From NCBI GenBank assembly GCA_963844625.1, contig CAWJPF010000018.1, forward strand, positions 186,001 through 250,000: a stretch of 64,000 bases of DNA, written 5' to 3'. This document shows positions 45,489-54,764 of the stretch, one piece after another (positions within the stretch are counted from its first letter, which is position 1; each line of letters starts with the position of its first letter). The DNA comes from Palsa-504 sp963844625. Lineage in GTDB: Bacteria; Actinomycetota; Actinomycetes; Streptosporangiales; Streptosporangiaceae. The position numbers and the translations under genes were made by a program. Under the pieces are notes generated by a model, which was not told the origin of the DNA, did not search any database, and saw only the letters and a program-made list of their open reading frames with translations.

Positions 45489-46010
45489 CTATTCGGGCGC
45501 CAGCTGGCCGAGGATTACCTCGTCCGCAAAGCTCCCGTTAACCCAGGCCGCCTGGCGCTGGTTGCCTTCCAGGACGAAGCCGGCCCGGGTGGCGGCCCCG
45601 ATCATCGCGTGGTTGTCGGCGAGGGTATCGACTTGCAGCCGGTGCAGCCCGCGGACCGCGAAGCCGTAACGGCAGAGCACGCGGACGATGTCGGTGCCCA
45701 TGCCCTTGCCCCGGAACGCGGGCCGCAGCGAGATGCCGACGTGCGCGCTGCGGTTGTGCAGGTCGATACCCCACAGCAGCGCCTCGCCCACCAGCTCGGA
45801 GGTGGCTAGCTCGACCGCGGCGAACTGGACCACGTCAGCACGGTCATCGGTGGCCCGGTAGGGCGAGCGGGGAGAACCGGGTGCCACCGGCCGCCACGGC
45901 CGGTTATCGGCACGCAACCGCGTCTCGACGTCGTTCAGCAGCTCAGTCTCGAAGACCTCGATGTCGCTGTCTTCCACGGCCCGCAGACCGATCCTCTCTC
46001 CGCGCAGCAT
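45489..46010 (-). CDS. GNAT-family N-acetyltransferase
   Basis: 173 residues. The acetyl-CoA loop is FRGKGMGTDIVRVLC. The segments HVGISLRPAF, HRLQVDTLADNHAMIGAATRAGF and FVLEGNQRQAAWVNG give the RimJ/RimL-like order. Acetylates an amine; the target is unknown. Monocistronic by spacing. Confidence 0.88.
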   Translation of the reverse strand: MLRGERIGLRAVEDSDIEVFETELLNDVETRLRADNRPWRPVAPGSPRSPYRATDDRADVVQFAAVELATSELVGEALLWGIDLHNRSAHVGISLRPAFRGKGMGTDIVRVLCRYGFAVRGLHRLQVDTLADNHAMIGAATRAGFVLEGNQRQAAWVNGSFADEVILGQLAPE

Positions 46011-46097
46011 CTGCCGTTCCTACCCGGTACAAGCCCGGGAGCGCAACTCGCTTTCCGTGGCCAGCTTGAGGCCGGGCCGCGCTGGGCGGCAGCGTGG

Positions 46098-46977
46098 TTA
46101 GTGAGACTGGTGGGACCGTTCGGCCAAAAAAGAATTGATGATTTTATTGAACTCAGCGGGTTGTTCGGCGAAGCACAGGTGTGAGGCGTCCTCGATGATC
46201 TCCAGCTGCGATCCGGCGATGCGGTGGTGCATCTCTTCGAGGTGGCCGGGCGTGCACTCGTCGTACCGGCCGCCGACCAGCAGGGTCGGCACGTGGATCT
46301 CGGGCAGGCGATCCATTATGTCCCAGGTCTTCAGCGTGCCGGTGACGGTGAACTCACTCGGGCCGTTCATCGTGTTGTAGACCACGTAGCCCGCCTCGGC
46401 GAAGGAACGTTCCACCGGCCGGCCACGGGCGCAGGCGGCACACGTGCTGGCGGTAGAAGCCGAGGATGGCGGCCTGGTACTCCGGGCAGGCGGTGAACCC
46501 GGCCGTCTCGTGCTCGCGGATGACGCGCCTGGTTTCTGTGGTTTCCTCAGCCAGCAGTTCCTCGCAGTCGGCGACCCAGCGGATCATGCTGGCTGGGCTG
46601 CCGCACAGGGTCAGGCTCTGCAGGTCCGGCCGTCGGTCGAGGGTGTACTGCATGGCCAGCATGCCGCCCCAGGAACTGCCGAACAGGTGCAGCTGGTCCA
46701 GGTGCAGGGCGGCGCGGACCTGGGCGAGCTCCTCGACGAAACGGTCCACGGTCCACAAGCTCAGGTCGTCGGGGTGATCGGAACGGCCGCAGCCCAGCTG
46801 GTCGTAGAAGATGACCCGGCGGTGTTCTGCGAGTGCCTCGAGCGGCTCGAGGTAGCAGTGCGTGAAGCCGGGGCCGCCGTGCAGGCACAGCAGCGGGGTG
46901 GCGCCGGTTTCCTCGCCGACCGCGCGGTACCAGACGCGGCCGCCGGGGACCTCGATGTAACCCTCGTCGGCCTTCAT
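46098..46977 (-). pseudogene. Proline iminopeptidase-like alpha/beta hydrolase, frameshifted
   Basis: The N-terminal part reads from the ATG at 46977: LCLHGGPGFTHCYLEP, FYDQLGCGRSDHP and the nucleophile FGSSWGGMLAMQY. The frame breaks at about 46414-46426. The C-terminal part continues in another frame from 46415: VERSFAEAGYVVYNTMNGP, VPTLLVGGRYDECTP, EDASHLCFAEQP with Asp and His. Fused, it would be about 293 residues and complete. Its ATG overlaps the permease stop by 4 bp. Inactive as drawn, unless a sequencing error. Confidence 0.8.
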
Positions 46978-48473
46978 GCGCTGGTCACGGACTCGTCGGC
47001 GGAGGGCAGCACGTCGTCGGCGAAGACGCGCTTCATTTCCGGCAGCCGTTCGGGGTGCCGGGCGTACAAGTAAGCCAGCACGACGAGGCCGATCACGAAC
47101 CAGATGCCGATGATCGGACCGGTCAGGCTGGACGGGTAGCTGAGCGGGTTGACGAACTTCAGGAAGCTCGATCCGATGCCGAGGGCGGTGAGCCAGGCCG
47201 GGATGAAGGCCAGGATGCCGAGTATCGGGATGATCAGGTGCAGCCCGATTTTGAACTCTGAGCGCTGCCGTCGCAGGTAGAAGAAGATGCAGGACAGGTT
47301 GAACACCATGTAGATGGCGATCATGACTCCGGTGAGGATGGTGGCCAGGAGCACGAAGGCCGTGGTCGGGCCATATTTGAGGCCGACCGGCAGGCCGATG
47401 GCCAGCGTCAGCACCAGCTGCAGGAACACGCCGACGTACGGGGAATGCCAGCGGGGATGGAGCCGGGCCAGCGGGCTGGGCAGCAGGCCGATCCGGCCCA
47501 TGGCGTACCAGGTGCGGGTGGTGGCGAGCGTGCCGGCGTTCCCGTTGGCGAACGTGGAGTTCAAGATGGCGAGGAACGCCAGCACCCAGCCGACGCCCCA
47601 GACGTCGCGGGCCAGCTGGATCCACGGGCTGCCGCCGCCGAGCGCGCCGAAGCTCACGAACTTAGACGGGCCGTAGTACACGTCGCCCGCGTAGGTGGTG
47701 AACACGTAGAACAGGCCGATGACCAGGCACGAGACCACCACCGCGACCTGGATAGTGCGGCGCGGGTTCCGCGCTTCCTCGGCCAGCGGCGCGGAGGCCT
47801 CGAAGCCGATGAAGGCCAGGATGGTATAGATGGAGCCCGCCGCGATGCCGGAGAAGCCGTGGTAGCCCTTGATCGTCGCGTAGTGCAGCGTGAAGACGCT
47901 GAGGGTATTGCTCGAGCCGGCCTTGACGATGAGCCAGATCGCCAGCGCGACGAAGACGAGGATCTCGAACGAGCCCAGGATGGTGCCTGTCCGGGCGCTG
48001 ACCTGGATGCCGCGGAAGTTCAGCCCGGCAACCAGGAGCGACGCGACGATCATGAAGATCACCCACGTGGCGGTGAATGGCCAGCCGAACTCGCTATTCG
48101 TGATCGATCCCACCAGGTAGCCGGTCAGGATCATGGTGATCGGCCCGAGCAGCGCCTCGACCAGCGCGTAACCCCAGCCGACCAGGAACCCGAGCGCCGG
48201 GTGGATGGCCTCGGCGGGATAGGTGAAGATGCTTCCCGCCGACGGCAGGTGCTTGGCCAGCTGCCCGATCGAGCTCGCCACCAGCAGGCACGCGACCAGG
48301 GCGAGCAGCACGGCCAGCGGCAGTGCGCCGCCGGCGTAGGTAGCGCCGGCCGCGATCGACAGCGCGACCGCGCCTGCCGGGGCCATCGAGGTGACCGACT
48401 GGAACAGGACCTCGCGCAGCCCGATGGCTCCGCGGGACAGGCTCGCTCCGGGGGTGGTTCCGGTGGTGGCCAT
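46974..48473 (-). CDS. APC-superfamily amino acid permease
   Basis: 499 residues with about 12 membrane spans. The start SRGAIGLREVLFQSVTSMAPAG and the conserved block FIGFEASAPLAEEARNPRR fit the APC family. Probably a proton- or sodium-coupled amino acid or peptide-breakdown-product importer. Its stop overlaps the iminopeptidase start (ATGA), so uptake and dipeptide cleavage would work together. Confidence 0.88.
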   Translation of the reverse strand: MATTGTTPGASLSRGAIGLREVLFQSVTSMAPAGAVALSIAAGATYAGGALPLAVLLALVACLLVASSIGQLAKHLPSAGSIFTYPAEAIHPALGFLVGWGYALVEALLGPITMILTGYLVGSITNSEFGWPFTATWVIFMIVASLLVAGLNFRGIQVSARTGTILGSFEILVFVALAIWLIVKAGSSNTLSVFTLHYATIKGYHGFSGIAAGSIYTILAFIGFEASAPLAEEARNPRRTIQVAVVVSCLVIGLFYVFTTYAGDVYYGPSKFVSFGALGGGSPWIQLARDVWGVGWVLAFLAILNSTFANGNAGTLATTRTWYAMGRIGLLPSPLARLHPRWHSPYVGVFLQLVLTLAIGLPVGLKYGPTTAFVLLATILTGVMIAIYMVFNLSCIFFYLRRQRSEFKIGLHLIIPILGILAFIPAWLTALGIGSSFLKFVNPLSYPSSLTGPIIGIWFVIGLVVLAYLYARHPERLPEMKRVFADDVLPSADESVTSA

Positions 48474-48743
48474 GACGCCTCCCTTGATCTCCTACTTATA
48501 TGGTCATAAACCGGGCCATTTGAATTTGCAAGAGACTGCCGTGCCTGTTGTTGCGATCATGATGATCCGGGGCGGGCCGGCGAGTCCGTGGGCAGCAGGC
48601 GGCTAGATTTGCTGCATGCGTTAGGTTCGCCGTTCGGCCCGGCGTTTGGACCGTTCGGTTGGCTCGTTCGTTGGTGTGTCTGGATCGTTCGTTTGGCTCG
48701 CCTGCCCGAGCCGCCGGTCACCGTTGACAAGGAGCAGATCGAC

Positions 48744-49475
48744 ATGTCCCTCTTCCAAAGGGCCCACAACATCGTCGCGGCCAAGGCCAACAAGGCGCTC
48801 GACTCCGCCGAGAACCCCAACGAGATGCTTGATCTCTCGTACGAGCAGATGCTCGACCAGATCACCAAGGTCCGTCAGGCCCTGGTCACGATCGCCGCGT
48901 CACGCAAGCGGATCGAGCTCCAGGAGGCGCAGCTGCAGCATTCGGTCGACCATCTTCAGGATCAGGCCAAGGCGGCGCTCGCCCAGGGCCGGGAGGACCT
49001 GGCCAGGGAAGCCCTCTCCCGCAAGGCGGCCGCTCAGGCCCAGATCGACGGGATGGAACCGCAGCACCAGCAGCTGACCGAGGAAGAGCAGAAGATGGAG
49101 CAGACGCTCCAGGCCCTGCAACAGCGGGTCAACAACTTCCGGACCCAGAAGGAAACGCTGAAGGCCCAGTACACCGCGGCGGCCGCGACGAGCTCGGTGA
49201 ACGAGAGCGTGGCGGGGATCTCGACCACGCTGGGTGATTCGGGCGAAGCGCTGCAGCGGGCACAGGACAAGATCGCCACCATGCAGGCACGCGCGGGCGC
49301 GCTGGACGAGCTACTGCAGTCCGGGGTCCTCGAGGACGTCGGCGGCGACACCGACGACATCCAGAAGGAGCTCGACGAAGCCGGGACGGCGTCGGACGTG
49401 GACCATGAACTCGCCGCGATGAAGGCCCAGATCGGCCCGGGCAGCGCACCGCCAGAGCTGCCGTCCGGGAGCTGA
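48744..49475 (+). CDS. pspA: PspA/IM30 (Vipp1) family membrane-stress protein
   Basis: 243 residues from the ATG at 48744; AAGGAG lies 9 bp upstream and the family start MSLFQRAHNIVAAKANKAL begins here. Long coiled coils at residues about 25-145 (SYEQMLDQITKVRQALVTIA) are the ESCRT-III-like helices. It binds the inner leaflet and protects membrane integrity under stress. Length is normal. Upstream 48630-48720 is degenerate repeated CGTTCGTTTGG sequence, not coding. Confidence 0.92.
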   Translation: MSLFQRAHNIVAAKANKALDSAENPNEMLDLSYEQMLDQITKVRQALVTIAASRKRIELQEAQLQHSVDHLQDQAKAALAQGREDLAREALSRKAAAQAQIDGMEPQHQQLTEEEQKMEQTLQALQQRVNNFRTQKETLKAQYTAAAATSSVNESVAGISTTLGDSGEALQRAQDKIATMQARAGALDELLQSGVLEDVGGDTDDIQKELDEAGTASDVDHELAAMKAQIGPGSAPPELPSGS

Positions 49476-49818
49476 GGACGCGGGTCAGGCGGCTCGGGGC
49501 TGGCTTGGGCCCTAACGCCGGGCCTGAGTTCCGCCATGCAGTAGTAACCACAGCGATGCTCCATCGTTGTGGCCAGAGCAACAGCGATGCTCCATCGCTG
49601 TGGTCGGGCGACGTCCAGCTCGGGGCATGGCGCTGACGGAAGACACCAAAAGCCACAAAACCTTGGCTTACGTGTCTTTTCTGGAGCGTTCTGTTGCGTT
49701 ACGCTCACCGTGAGTCGACTCGCGACAAACCCTAGCTAGCCCGGCAAAGGACACGGAATCTCTGAAGGGGCAGGACCTGCCCAGGTCGGGCCGTGCTACC
49801 GAGAAACTAGGAGACCGA
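49476..49818. other. Intergenic region with paired REP hairpins and a long leader
   Basis: 343 bp without a gene. The REP-like doublet is at 49547-49605, and the rest is the leader of the secreted peptidase (AT-poor, some direct CGGCA..GGACA motifs). No known riboswitch was recognised. Confidence 0.5.
49547..49605. repeat. Paired REP-like hairpins, second locus (inverted)
   Basis: Two copies of the same hairpin as at 35130-35187, in reverse orientation: ACAGCGATGCTCCATCGTTGT-type units, 29 bp apart. Lies after the pspA gene. Confidence 0.75.
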
Positions 49819-50616
49819 ATGCTACGTCGATGGGGCATCGTCCTGGCCATGGGTGTGCTGGCGGTCGGCACCGCCGTCACCGCGAGCGGCGCGTCGGCCG
49901 GGACCACCGCGGGAGGATTCATTCCGGGCGGCCCGATTCACCTGGTGGGCGCGAGCTCAGCTAGCGCCCAGGCGCGCGCCGGCGGGATCAGGCACGAGGC
50001 ACAAAGCACGAACTGGTCCGGCTACGCGGCGACCACCGGCACGTACACGAGCGTCTCGGCGAGCTGGACCCAGCCGGCCGGTACGTGCAGCCGGGGTGAC
50101 CAGTACGCCGCCTTCTGGGTCGGCCTGGACGGCTACAACAGCAGCTCGGTCGAGCAGACGGGCAGCGAGGTCGACTGCACCGGACGGACCGCCCAGTACT
50201 ACGCCTGGTACGAGATGTACCCGGGTCCGTCGGAGAACTACTCCAACACGGTCAAGGCTGGCGACCACTTCAACGCGTCGGTGACCTACGAGGGCAGTAA
50301 CGAGTTCAGCCTCTACATCGCCGACACCACCCAGGGCTGGAGCCACACCACCACGGCGAGCCTGGCCGGCGCGGCCCGCTCCTCCGCCGAGGTGATCGTC
50401 GAGGCGCCGTGCTGCACCGCCAGCGGCGGCATCCTGCCGCTGACCGACTTCGGCACGGTGAGCCTCACCGGCTCGACGGCCAACGGAGCCGCCATCGGCA
50501 ACGCCGGCGGGCTGACCGAGATCATCATGATCGACAACGCCGGACGCGACAAGGACAAGGTGTCCTCGCTCAGCGGCGGCGAGAACTTCTCGGCGACCTG
50601 GCTGCGCAGCAACTAA
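49819..50616 (+). CDS. Secreted G1-family glutamic peptidase (eqolisin/Peptidase A4)
   Basis: 265 residues with an N-terminal signal peptide ending at SGASA (about residue 27). The mature part has the NWSGYAATTGTYTSVSASW start, catalytic Gln in WTQPAGTC, and the Glu in SAEVIVEAPCC. FWVGLDGYNSSSVEQTG and YYAWYEMYPGPSEN complete the beta-sandwich. An acid-acting, pepstatin-insensitive endopeptidase secreted to the outside. Confidence 0.9.
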   Translation: MLRRWGIVLAMGVLAVGTAVTASGASAGTTAGGFIPGGPIHLVGASSASAQARAGGIRHEAQSTNWSGYAATTGTYTSVSASWTQPAGTCSRGDQYAAFWVGLDGYNSSSVEQTGSEVDCTGRTAQYYAWYEMYPGPSENYSNTVKAGDHFNASVTYEGSNEFSLYIADTTQGWSHTTTASLAGAARSSAEVIVEAPCCTASGGILPLTDFGTVSLTGSTANGAAIGNAGGLTEIIMIDNAGRDKDKVSSLSGGENFSATWLRSN

Positions 50617-50627
50617 CCAGGTCACGC

Positions 50628-50658
50628 CTGGCCCGGCCGCCGACGGCGGCCGGGCCAG
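50628..50658. terminator. 14-bp stem terminator between convergent genes
   Basis: CTGGCCCGGCCGCC, loop GAC, and its complement lie between the peptidase stop (50616) and the glucosidase stop (50698). A strong bidirectional terminator. Confidence 0.8.
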
Positions 50659-50697
50659 CTGGTGTTCAGGCGTGGGCGCTCGTAGATCCGGTCCTGG

Positions 50698-52305
50698 CTA
50701 GGCTCGCAGCCATACCGCGGTGTCGGGGTGCAGCTGGCCGTGGGTGAGAGAGCCGCTGGCTAGGAGCACGGCGGTGTGCGCGGGGAGGTCGACCGGGACC
50801 GGGGACAGGTTGGCCAGGCAGCTGACGGCGGGGCCGCGGCTGAAGGCGAGGACGCCGTCGGGGGCGGGCAGCCAGGTCATCGGTTCGCCTTGGGCCAGCT
50901 CGGTGCGGCGGATTTGCAGGGCGCGGCGGTAGAACTCGAGCATGGAGTCGGGGTGGGCGGTTTCGGCTTCGACGGTCAGGGCGCGCCACTGGGGGGGCTG
51001 GGGCAGCCAGGGCGGCTTGGCGGCGTCGGGCGGGGAGAAGCCGAACGGGGGTTCGGAGCCGGACCAGGGCAGCGGGACGCGGCTGCCGTCGCGGCCGGGG
51101 TCGGCGCCGCCCGTGCGGTGCCAGATCGGGTCCTGGCGCAGCTCGGGCGGAAGGTCCTCTACCTCCCACAGGCCTAGCTCCTCGCCCTGGTAGAGGTATA
51201 CGGAACCGGGCAGCGCCATCGTGAGCAGGGCGGCGGCCCGGGCGCGCCGTGTGCCGAGGGCCAGGTCGACGGGCTGGCTGTGGTCGCGCCGGTCCAGGCC
51301 GAACGAGGTATCGGCGCGGCCGTACCTGGAGACGTGCCGGTCCACGTCGTGATTGGACAGCACCCAGGTAGCGGGGGCGCCCGCGGCCGCGTGGAACGCC
51401 AGCGTGTGGTCGATCACCTCGCGCAGCCGGGCAGCGTCCCAGGGGCAGCACAGGTACGGGAAGTTGAATACGGTGTGCAGCTCGTCAGGACGCAGGTAGG
51501 TGGCCAGGCGGTCCGCGTCGGGCAGCCAGATCTCGCCGATCAGCACCCGGCCGGAGTACTCCTGCGCGACCACGCGCCAGGCCCGGTAGATGTCGTGCAC
51601 GTCGTCGCGGTCGGCGTAGGGAGACGGGTCGCCCGGCTCGATCTCCGGCAGCCGCGGGTCCTTGGTCAGCATCGCGGCGGAGTCGATCCTGATGCCGTCG
51701 ACGCCCCGGTCGAACCAGAACCGCAGGATGTCCTCGAACTCGGCGCGGACTTCGGGGTTGGCCCAGTTGAAGTCCGGCTGCTCGGGCGCGAACAAGTGGA
51801 GGTACCACTCGCCCGGCGTGCCGTGCGGGCTAGCCGTCCTGGTCCAGGCGGGACCGCCGAAGATCGACTGCCAGCCGTTGGGCGGGAGGTCACCCCCGGC
51901 GCCCCGGCCGGGCCGGAACCAGAACCGGTCGCGTTCGGCCGACCCGGGCGGGGCGGCGAGCGCGGCCCGGAACCACCGGTGCTGATCCGAGCAGTGGTTC
52001 GGGACGATGTCGATGATCGTCCTGATCCCGTGCGCGTGCCCCTCGGCGATCAGCGTGTCGGCGTCAGCGAGCGTCCCGAAGGCAGGGTCGATGGACCGGT
52101 AGTCGGCGACGTCATAGCCGGCGTCGGACCTCGGGGACGGGTACCAAGGGCTGAACCAGATCGCGTCGATGCCGAGGGCGGCTAGGTACGGCAGCCGGTC
52201 CCGGACGCCGGCCAGGTCGCCGATCCCGTCACCGTCGCCATCGGCGAAGCTCTGGACGTACAGCTCGTAGATCGCGGCATCGCGCCACCAGGGGGAAAGG
52301 GTCAT
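50698..52305 (-). CDS. GH13-family alpha-glucosidase/amylase-type enzyme
   Basis: 535 residues from the ATG at 52305 (GAGGAAT site). The GH13 regions are DIVPNH (I), GIRIDSAAM with the nucleophile Asp (II), LIGEIWLP with the acid Glu (III) and LSNHDVDRH with the transition-state Asp (IV). Domain order is an A barrel with B domain. Cytoplasmic, acting on alpha-1,4/1,6 glucans or trehalose-related sugars; oligo-1,6-glucosidase/alpha-glucosidase is the nearest type. Confidence 0.9.
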   Translation of the reverse strand: MTLSPWWRDAAIYELYVQSFADGDGDGIGDLAGVRDRLPYLAALGIDAIWFSPWYPSPRSDAGYDVADYRSIDPAFGTLADADTLIAEGHAHGIRTIIDIVPNHCSDQHRWFRAALAAPPGSAERDRFWFRPGRGAGGDLPPNGWQSIFGGPAWTRTASPHGTPGEWYLHLFAPEQPDFNWANPEVRAEFEDILRFWFDRGVDGIRIDSAAMLTKDPRLPEIEPGDPSPYADRDDVHDIYRAWRVVAQEYSGRVLIGEIWLPDADRLATYLRPDELHTVFNFPYLCCPWDAARLREVIDHTLAFHAAAGAPATWVLSNHDVDRHVSRYGRADTSFGLDRRDHSQPVDLALGTRRARAAALLTMALPGSVYLYQGEELGLWEVEDLPPELRQDPIWHRTGGADPGRDGSRVPLPWSGSEPPFGFSPPDAAKPPWLPQPPQWRALTVEAETAHPDSMLEFYRRALQIRRTELAQGEPMTWLPAPDGVLAFSRGPAVSCLANLSPVPVDLPAHTAVLLASGSLTHGQLHPDTAVWLRA

Positions 52306-52488
52306 GGATTCCTCAGTGTCAGTTTGCGCTGTGTCTGGCCCTTGCGACGGCCGGCGGTCAGGCCTGCCAGGATATGGCGACAAGCCGCCACGCGGGACCT
52401 GACCGCGACCCTGATCTGTGGTATGTGTAATTCCTGCGATTCGGTGCAAGCCAGCACGAGGTATGACAGTGGGTGGGGGGGTGAAGCG

Positions 52489-54663
52489 TTGGCTGCGCTC
52501 CAGGCCGGCGATCCTCAGCGCATAGGCCCCTACGTGCTGCTCGGGAGGCTGGGCAGCGGCGGCATGGGCCGGGTGTATCTCGCCCGTTCACCCGGCGGGC
52601 GGATGGTGGCGGTAAAGGTCATCCGGGCGCAACTGGCCGAGGACGCTGGTTTCCGGGCCCGCTTCGCCCGTGAGGTATCGGCCGCGAGCAAGGTGGGCGG
52701 CCTCTACACCGCGCAGGTGGTGGACGCCGACCTCAACGGGCCGATTCCCTGGCTCGTTACCGCCTACGTTCCCGGCACGTCGCTGTCCGACGCGGTCGAG
52801 CAGTACGGACCGCTGCCGCCGCAGTCGGTGCTGGCGCTGGCCGCGGGGCTGGCCGAAGGGCTGAGCGCGATCCACGCGGCGGGTGTCATCCACCGTGACC
52901 TCAAGCCATCCAACGTCCTGCTGGCCCCGGACGGGCCGCGGATCATCGACTTCGGCATTTCGTCCGCCGCGGAGGCCACGGCGCTAACCGGCACCGGCTT
53001 CATGATCGGCTCGCCGGGGTTCATGTCGCCCGAGCAGGCCGAAGGGCTTACCGTCGGGCCCGCTAGCGACATCTTCAGCCTGGCCGGCGTGCTTATCTAC
53101 GCGGCCAGGGGCGACGGGCCATTCGGCACCGGCGACACCGCCGCGCTGCTGTACCGCGTCGTGCACGGCACGCCGAATATCGATCAGGTTCCCGACGATC
53201 TCCGGCCGCTGATCAGGCGAAGCCTGTCCCGGGACCCCAAGCGCCGGCCCGCGGCGCCGGAGTTCCTGGCCGAACTGTCGGCGGCGTACCCGTCGGCCGC
53301 CGACCTCTCCGACTGGCTGCCGCCCCGGATCCTCGACGCGTCCACCCAGCGGGCCGCCGCCGACGCCACGCACCAGCCGTCCATCGCCGGCACGTTCGGT
53401 TCCGGGTTCGGGGCCGAGGTACCCGCGTTCGGCGCCGGCGCCGGGGCCGGGGCCGGGGCCGCCGCGTTCGACGCCGGGACCGCCGTCGGGGATTCCGCCG
53501 AACCAGCGCCCGGCGGCGAGACCTCGATCGATCCGCCCACGCGGACGTCGCTGGCGCCGCCCACTCCCCCGCCGCCCACTCGGGCGCCGCCGACGCAGCC
53601 GCCGCAAGGGCCCGGGACGGAGCAGGGATTCCCTGGTAACCCGGGCTATCCGGGCTCCCAGGGTTATTCAGGGTCGCAAAGTTATCCCGGGGCACAGGGT
53701 GACCCCGGATCACAGGGATATCCCGCAGCGCAGGGCTACTCAGGAGCGCAGGGCTATCCCGGAGCGCAGAATCATCCCGGAGCGCAGGGGTATCCCGGAG
53801 CGCAGAATTATCCCGGAGCGCAGGGGTACCCGGGAGCGCAGGGTTATTCGGGAGCGCAGGGTTATTCGGCCGGACAGCAGTACCCAGCACCTCAGGGGTA
53901 CTCAACGGGCCAAGGCGATCCGGTCGCTCCCGGTGGATCCGGGGTTCGACCGGACCAGGCAGCGCAGGGCAGCCAGTGGTGGGGGGGCCAGCCGCCGGGC
54001 GGCCCGCCGTCCGGTCAGCCGGACCAGTGGTACACCCCGCCGCCGGTGCAGCCGGGGCCGCGGCGCAGCCGGCCGCGGTGGCTGCTGCCCGCGGCCGGCG
54101 CCGCGGTGGTCGTGATCGTCGTGGTCGCGCTGGTCGTGGCGCTCGGCGGTCACTCCGCCAACGCCCCGACGGCCGGGCAGAGCGCGACCGCGGGCACGTC
54201 GGCGCGGGCGACCGCGACCCAGCGCAGTTCGCCTACGGCCAGGGCGACGCCGACGGCGGGGAACCTGCTGCTCGGCCAGCTCCAGGTCGGAGACTGCCTG
54301 ACCGGGTCGAACATGGACCTCAACAAGAACACCCCGTGGCCGAAGCTGACGCTGGCCGTGCCTTGCGGGCAGTCGCACACCGCGGAAGTGTTCTACGCCA
54401 ACCCTCACTTCTGGCCCAAGACCACGGCGTATCCGGGCAGCACCGCCATCAACAGCCAGGCGACGGCGGGGTGTAACACCGCGTTCGCGGCGTACGACGG
54501 AATCGCATACTCCAAGTCGATGTACTCCTGGGCCGACGTCATCCCGGACACCTCGACCTGGCCGAGCGGAGACCGGGCGCTGCACTGCGTCGCCTACTAC
54601 GCGCCGCCGAGCCAGCCGGCCGGCGCGCCCCTCACGGGATCGATCAAGGGCTCGGGCAAGTAG
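52489..54663 (+). CDS. Membrane Ser/Thr kinase with collagen-like linker and septum-formation-like sensor
   Basis: About 724 residues from the TTG at 52489, which follows a GGGGGGTGAAG site; ATG 52423 is an alternative start. The kinase domain is residues about 10-285: GSGGMG, AVKV Lys (about 43), HRDLKPSN (D137), DFG (D154). Next are an Ala/Pro-rich region and a GYPGAQ-type repeat zone of about 80 residues, then one membrane helix (about 529-553). The extracellular part is a septum-formation-like sensor with LQVGDCLTG, VPCGQSHTAEVF and paired Cys. Likely phosphorylates cytoplasmic targets in response to an outside signal. Confidence 0.88.
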   Translation: MAALQAGDPQRIGPYVLLGRLGSGGMGRVYLARSPGGRMVAVKVIRAQLAEDAGFRARFAREVSAASKVGGLYTAQVVDADLNGPIPWLVTAYVPGTSLSDAVEQYGPLPPQSVLALAAGLAEGLSAIHAAGVIHRDLKPSNVLLAPDGPRIIDFGISSAAEATALTGTGFMIGSPGFMSPEQAEGLTVGPASDIFSLAGVLIYAARGDGPFGTGDTAALLYRVVHGTPNIDQVPDDLRPLIRRSLSRDPKRRPAAPEFLAELSAAYPSAADLSDWLPPRILDASTQRAAADATHQPSIAGTFGSGFGAEVPAFGAGAGAGAGAAAFDAGTAVGDSAEPAPGGETSIDPPTRTSLAPPTPPPPTRAPPTQPPQGPGTEQGFPGNPGYPGSQGYSGSQSYPGAQGDPGSQGYPAAQGYSGAQGYPGAQNHPGAQGYPGAQNYPGAQGYPGAQGYSGAQGYSAGQQYPAPQGYSTGQGDPVAPGGSGVRPDQAAQGSQWWGGQPPGGPPSGQPDQWYTPPPVQPGPRRSRPRWLLPAAGAAVVVIVVVALVVALGGHSANAPTAGQSATAGTSARATATQRSSPTARATPTAGNLLLGQLQVGDCLTGSNMDLNKNTPWPKLTLAVPCGQSHTAEVFYANPHFWPKTTAYPGSTAINSQATAGCNTAFAAYDGIAYSKSMYSWADVIPDTSTWPSGDRALHCVAYYAPPSQPAGAPLTGSIKGSGK
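53632..53889 (+). repeat. 18-bp tandem repeats coding for the GYPGAQ linker
   Basis: GGAGCGCAGGGCTATCCC-type units recur about 12 times in frame, with variants. They encode GYPGAQ/GYSGAQ/NYPGAQ hexapeptides. Likely generated by slippage, giving length variation between strains. Confidence 0.8.
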
Positions 54664-54680
54664 GGTTCCTGACCGAGGCA

Positions 54681-54710
54681 GGACGTCCGTTCGGGCCGAA
54701 AAAGGATTTT
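54681..54710. terminator. GGACGTCCGTTCGG motif followed by AT-rich run
   Basis: Follows the kinase stop (54663) and precedes the stop of the convergent oxidoreductase (54765). The short inverted TTCGG-G-CCGAA is followed by AAAGGATTTT. Same motif family as 27293 and 39808. Confidence 0.45.
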
Positions 54711-54764
54711 CACCGGGACAGAGGGGAACGGTCCGTGCGGCGGTCGCCGACGTCTCGGTCCGGA

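Noticed and set aside
48588..48743. N-terminal extension of pspA
   Set aside because: It is degenerate CGTTCGTTTGG-type repeat sequence; the family start and the AAGGAG site are at 48744.
49680..49818. A c-di-AMP (ydaO) riboswitch before the secreted peptidase
   Set aside because: Some GGAA and GGGG elements occur, but the order of conserved segments does not fit.
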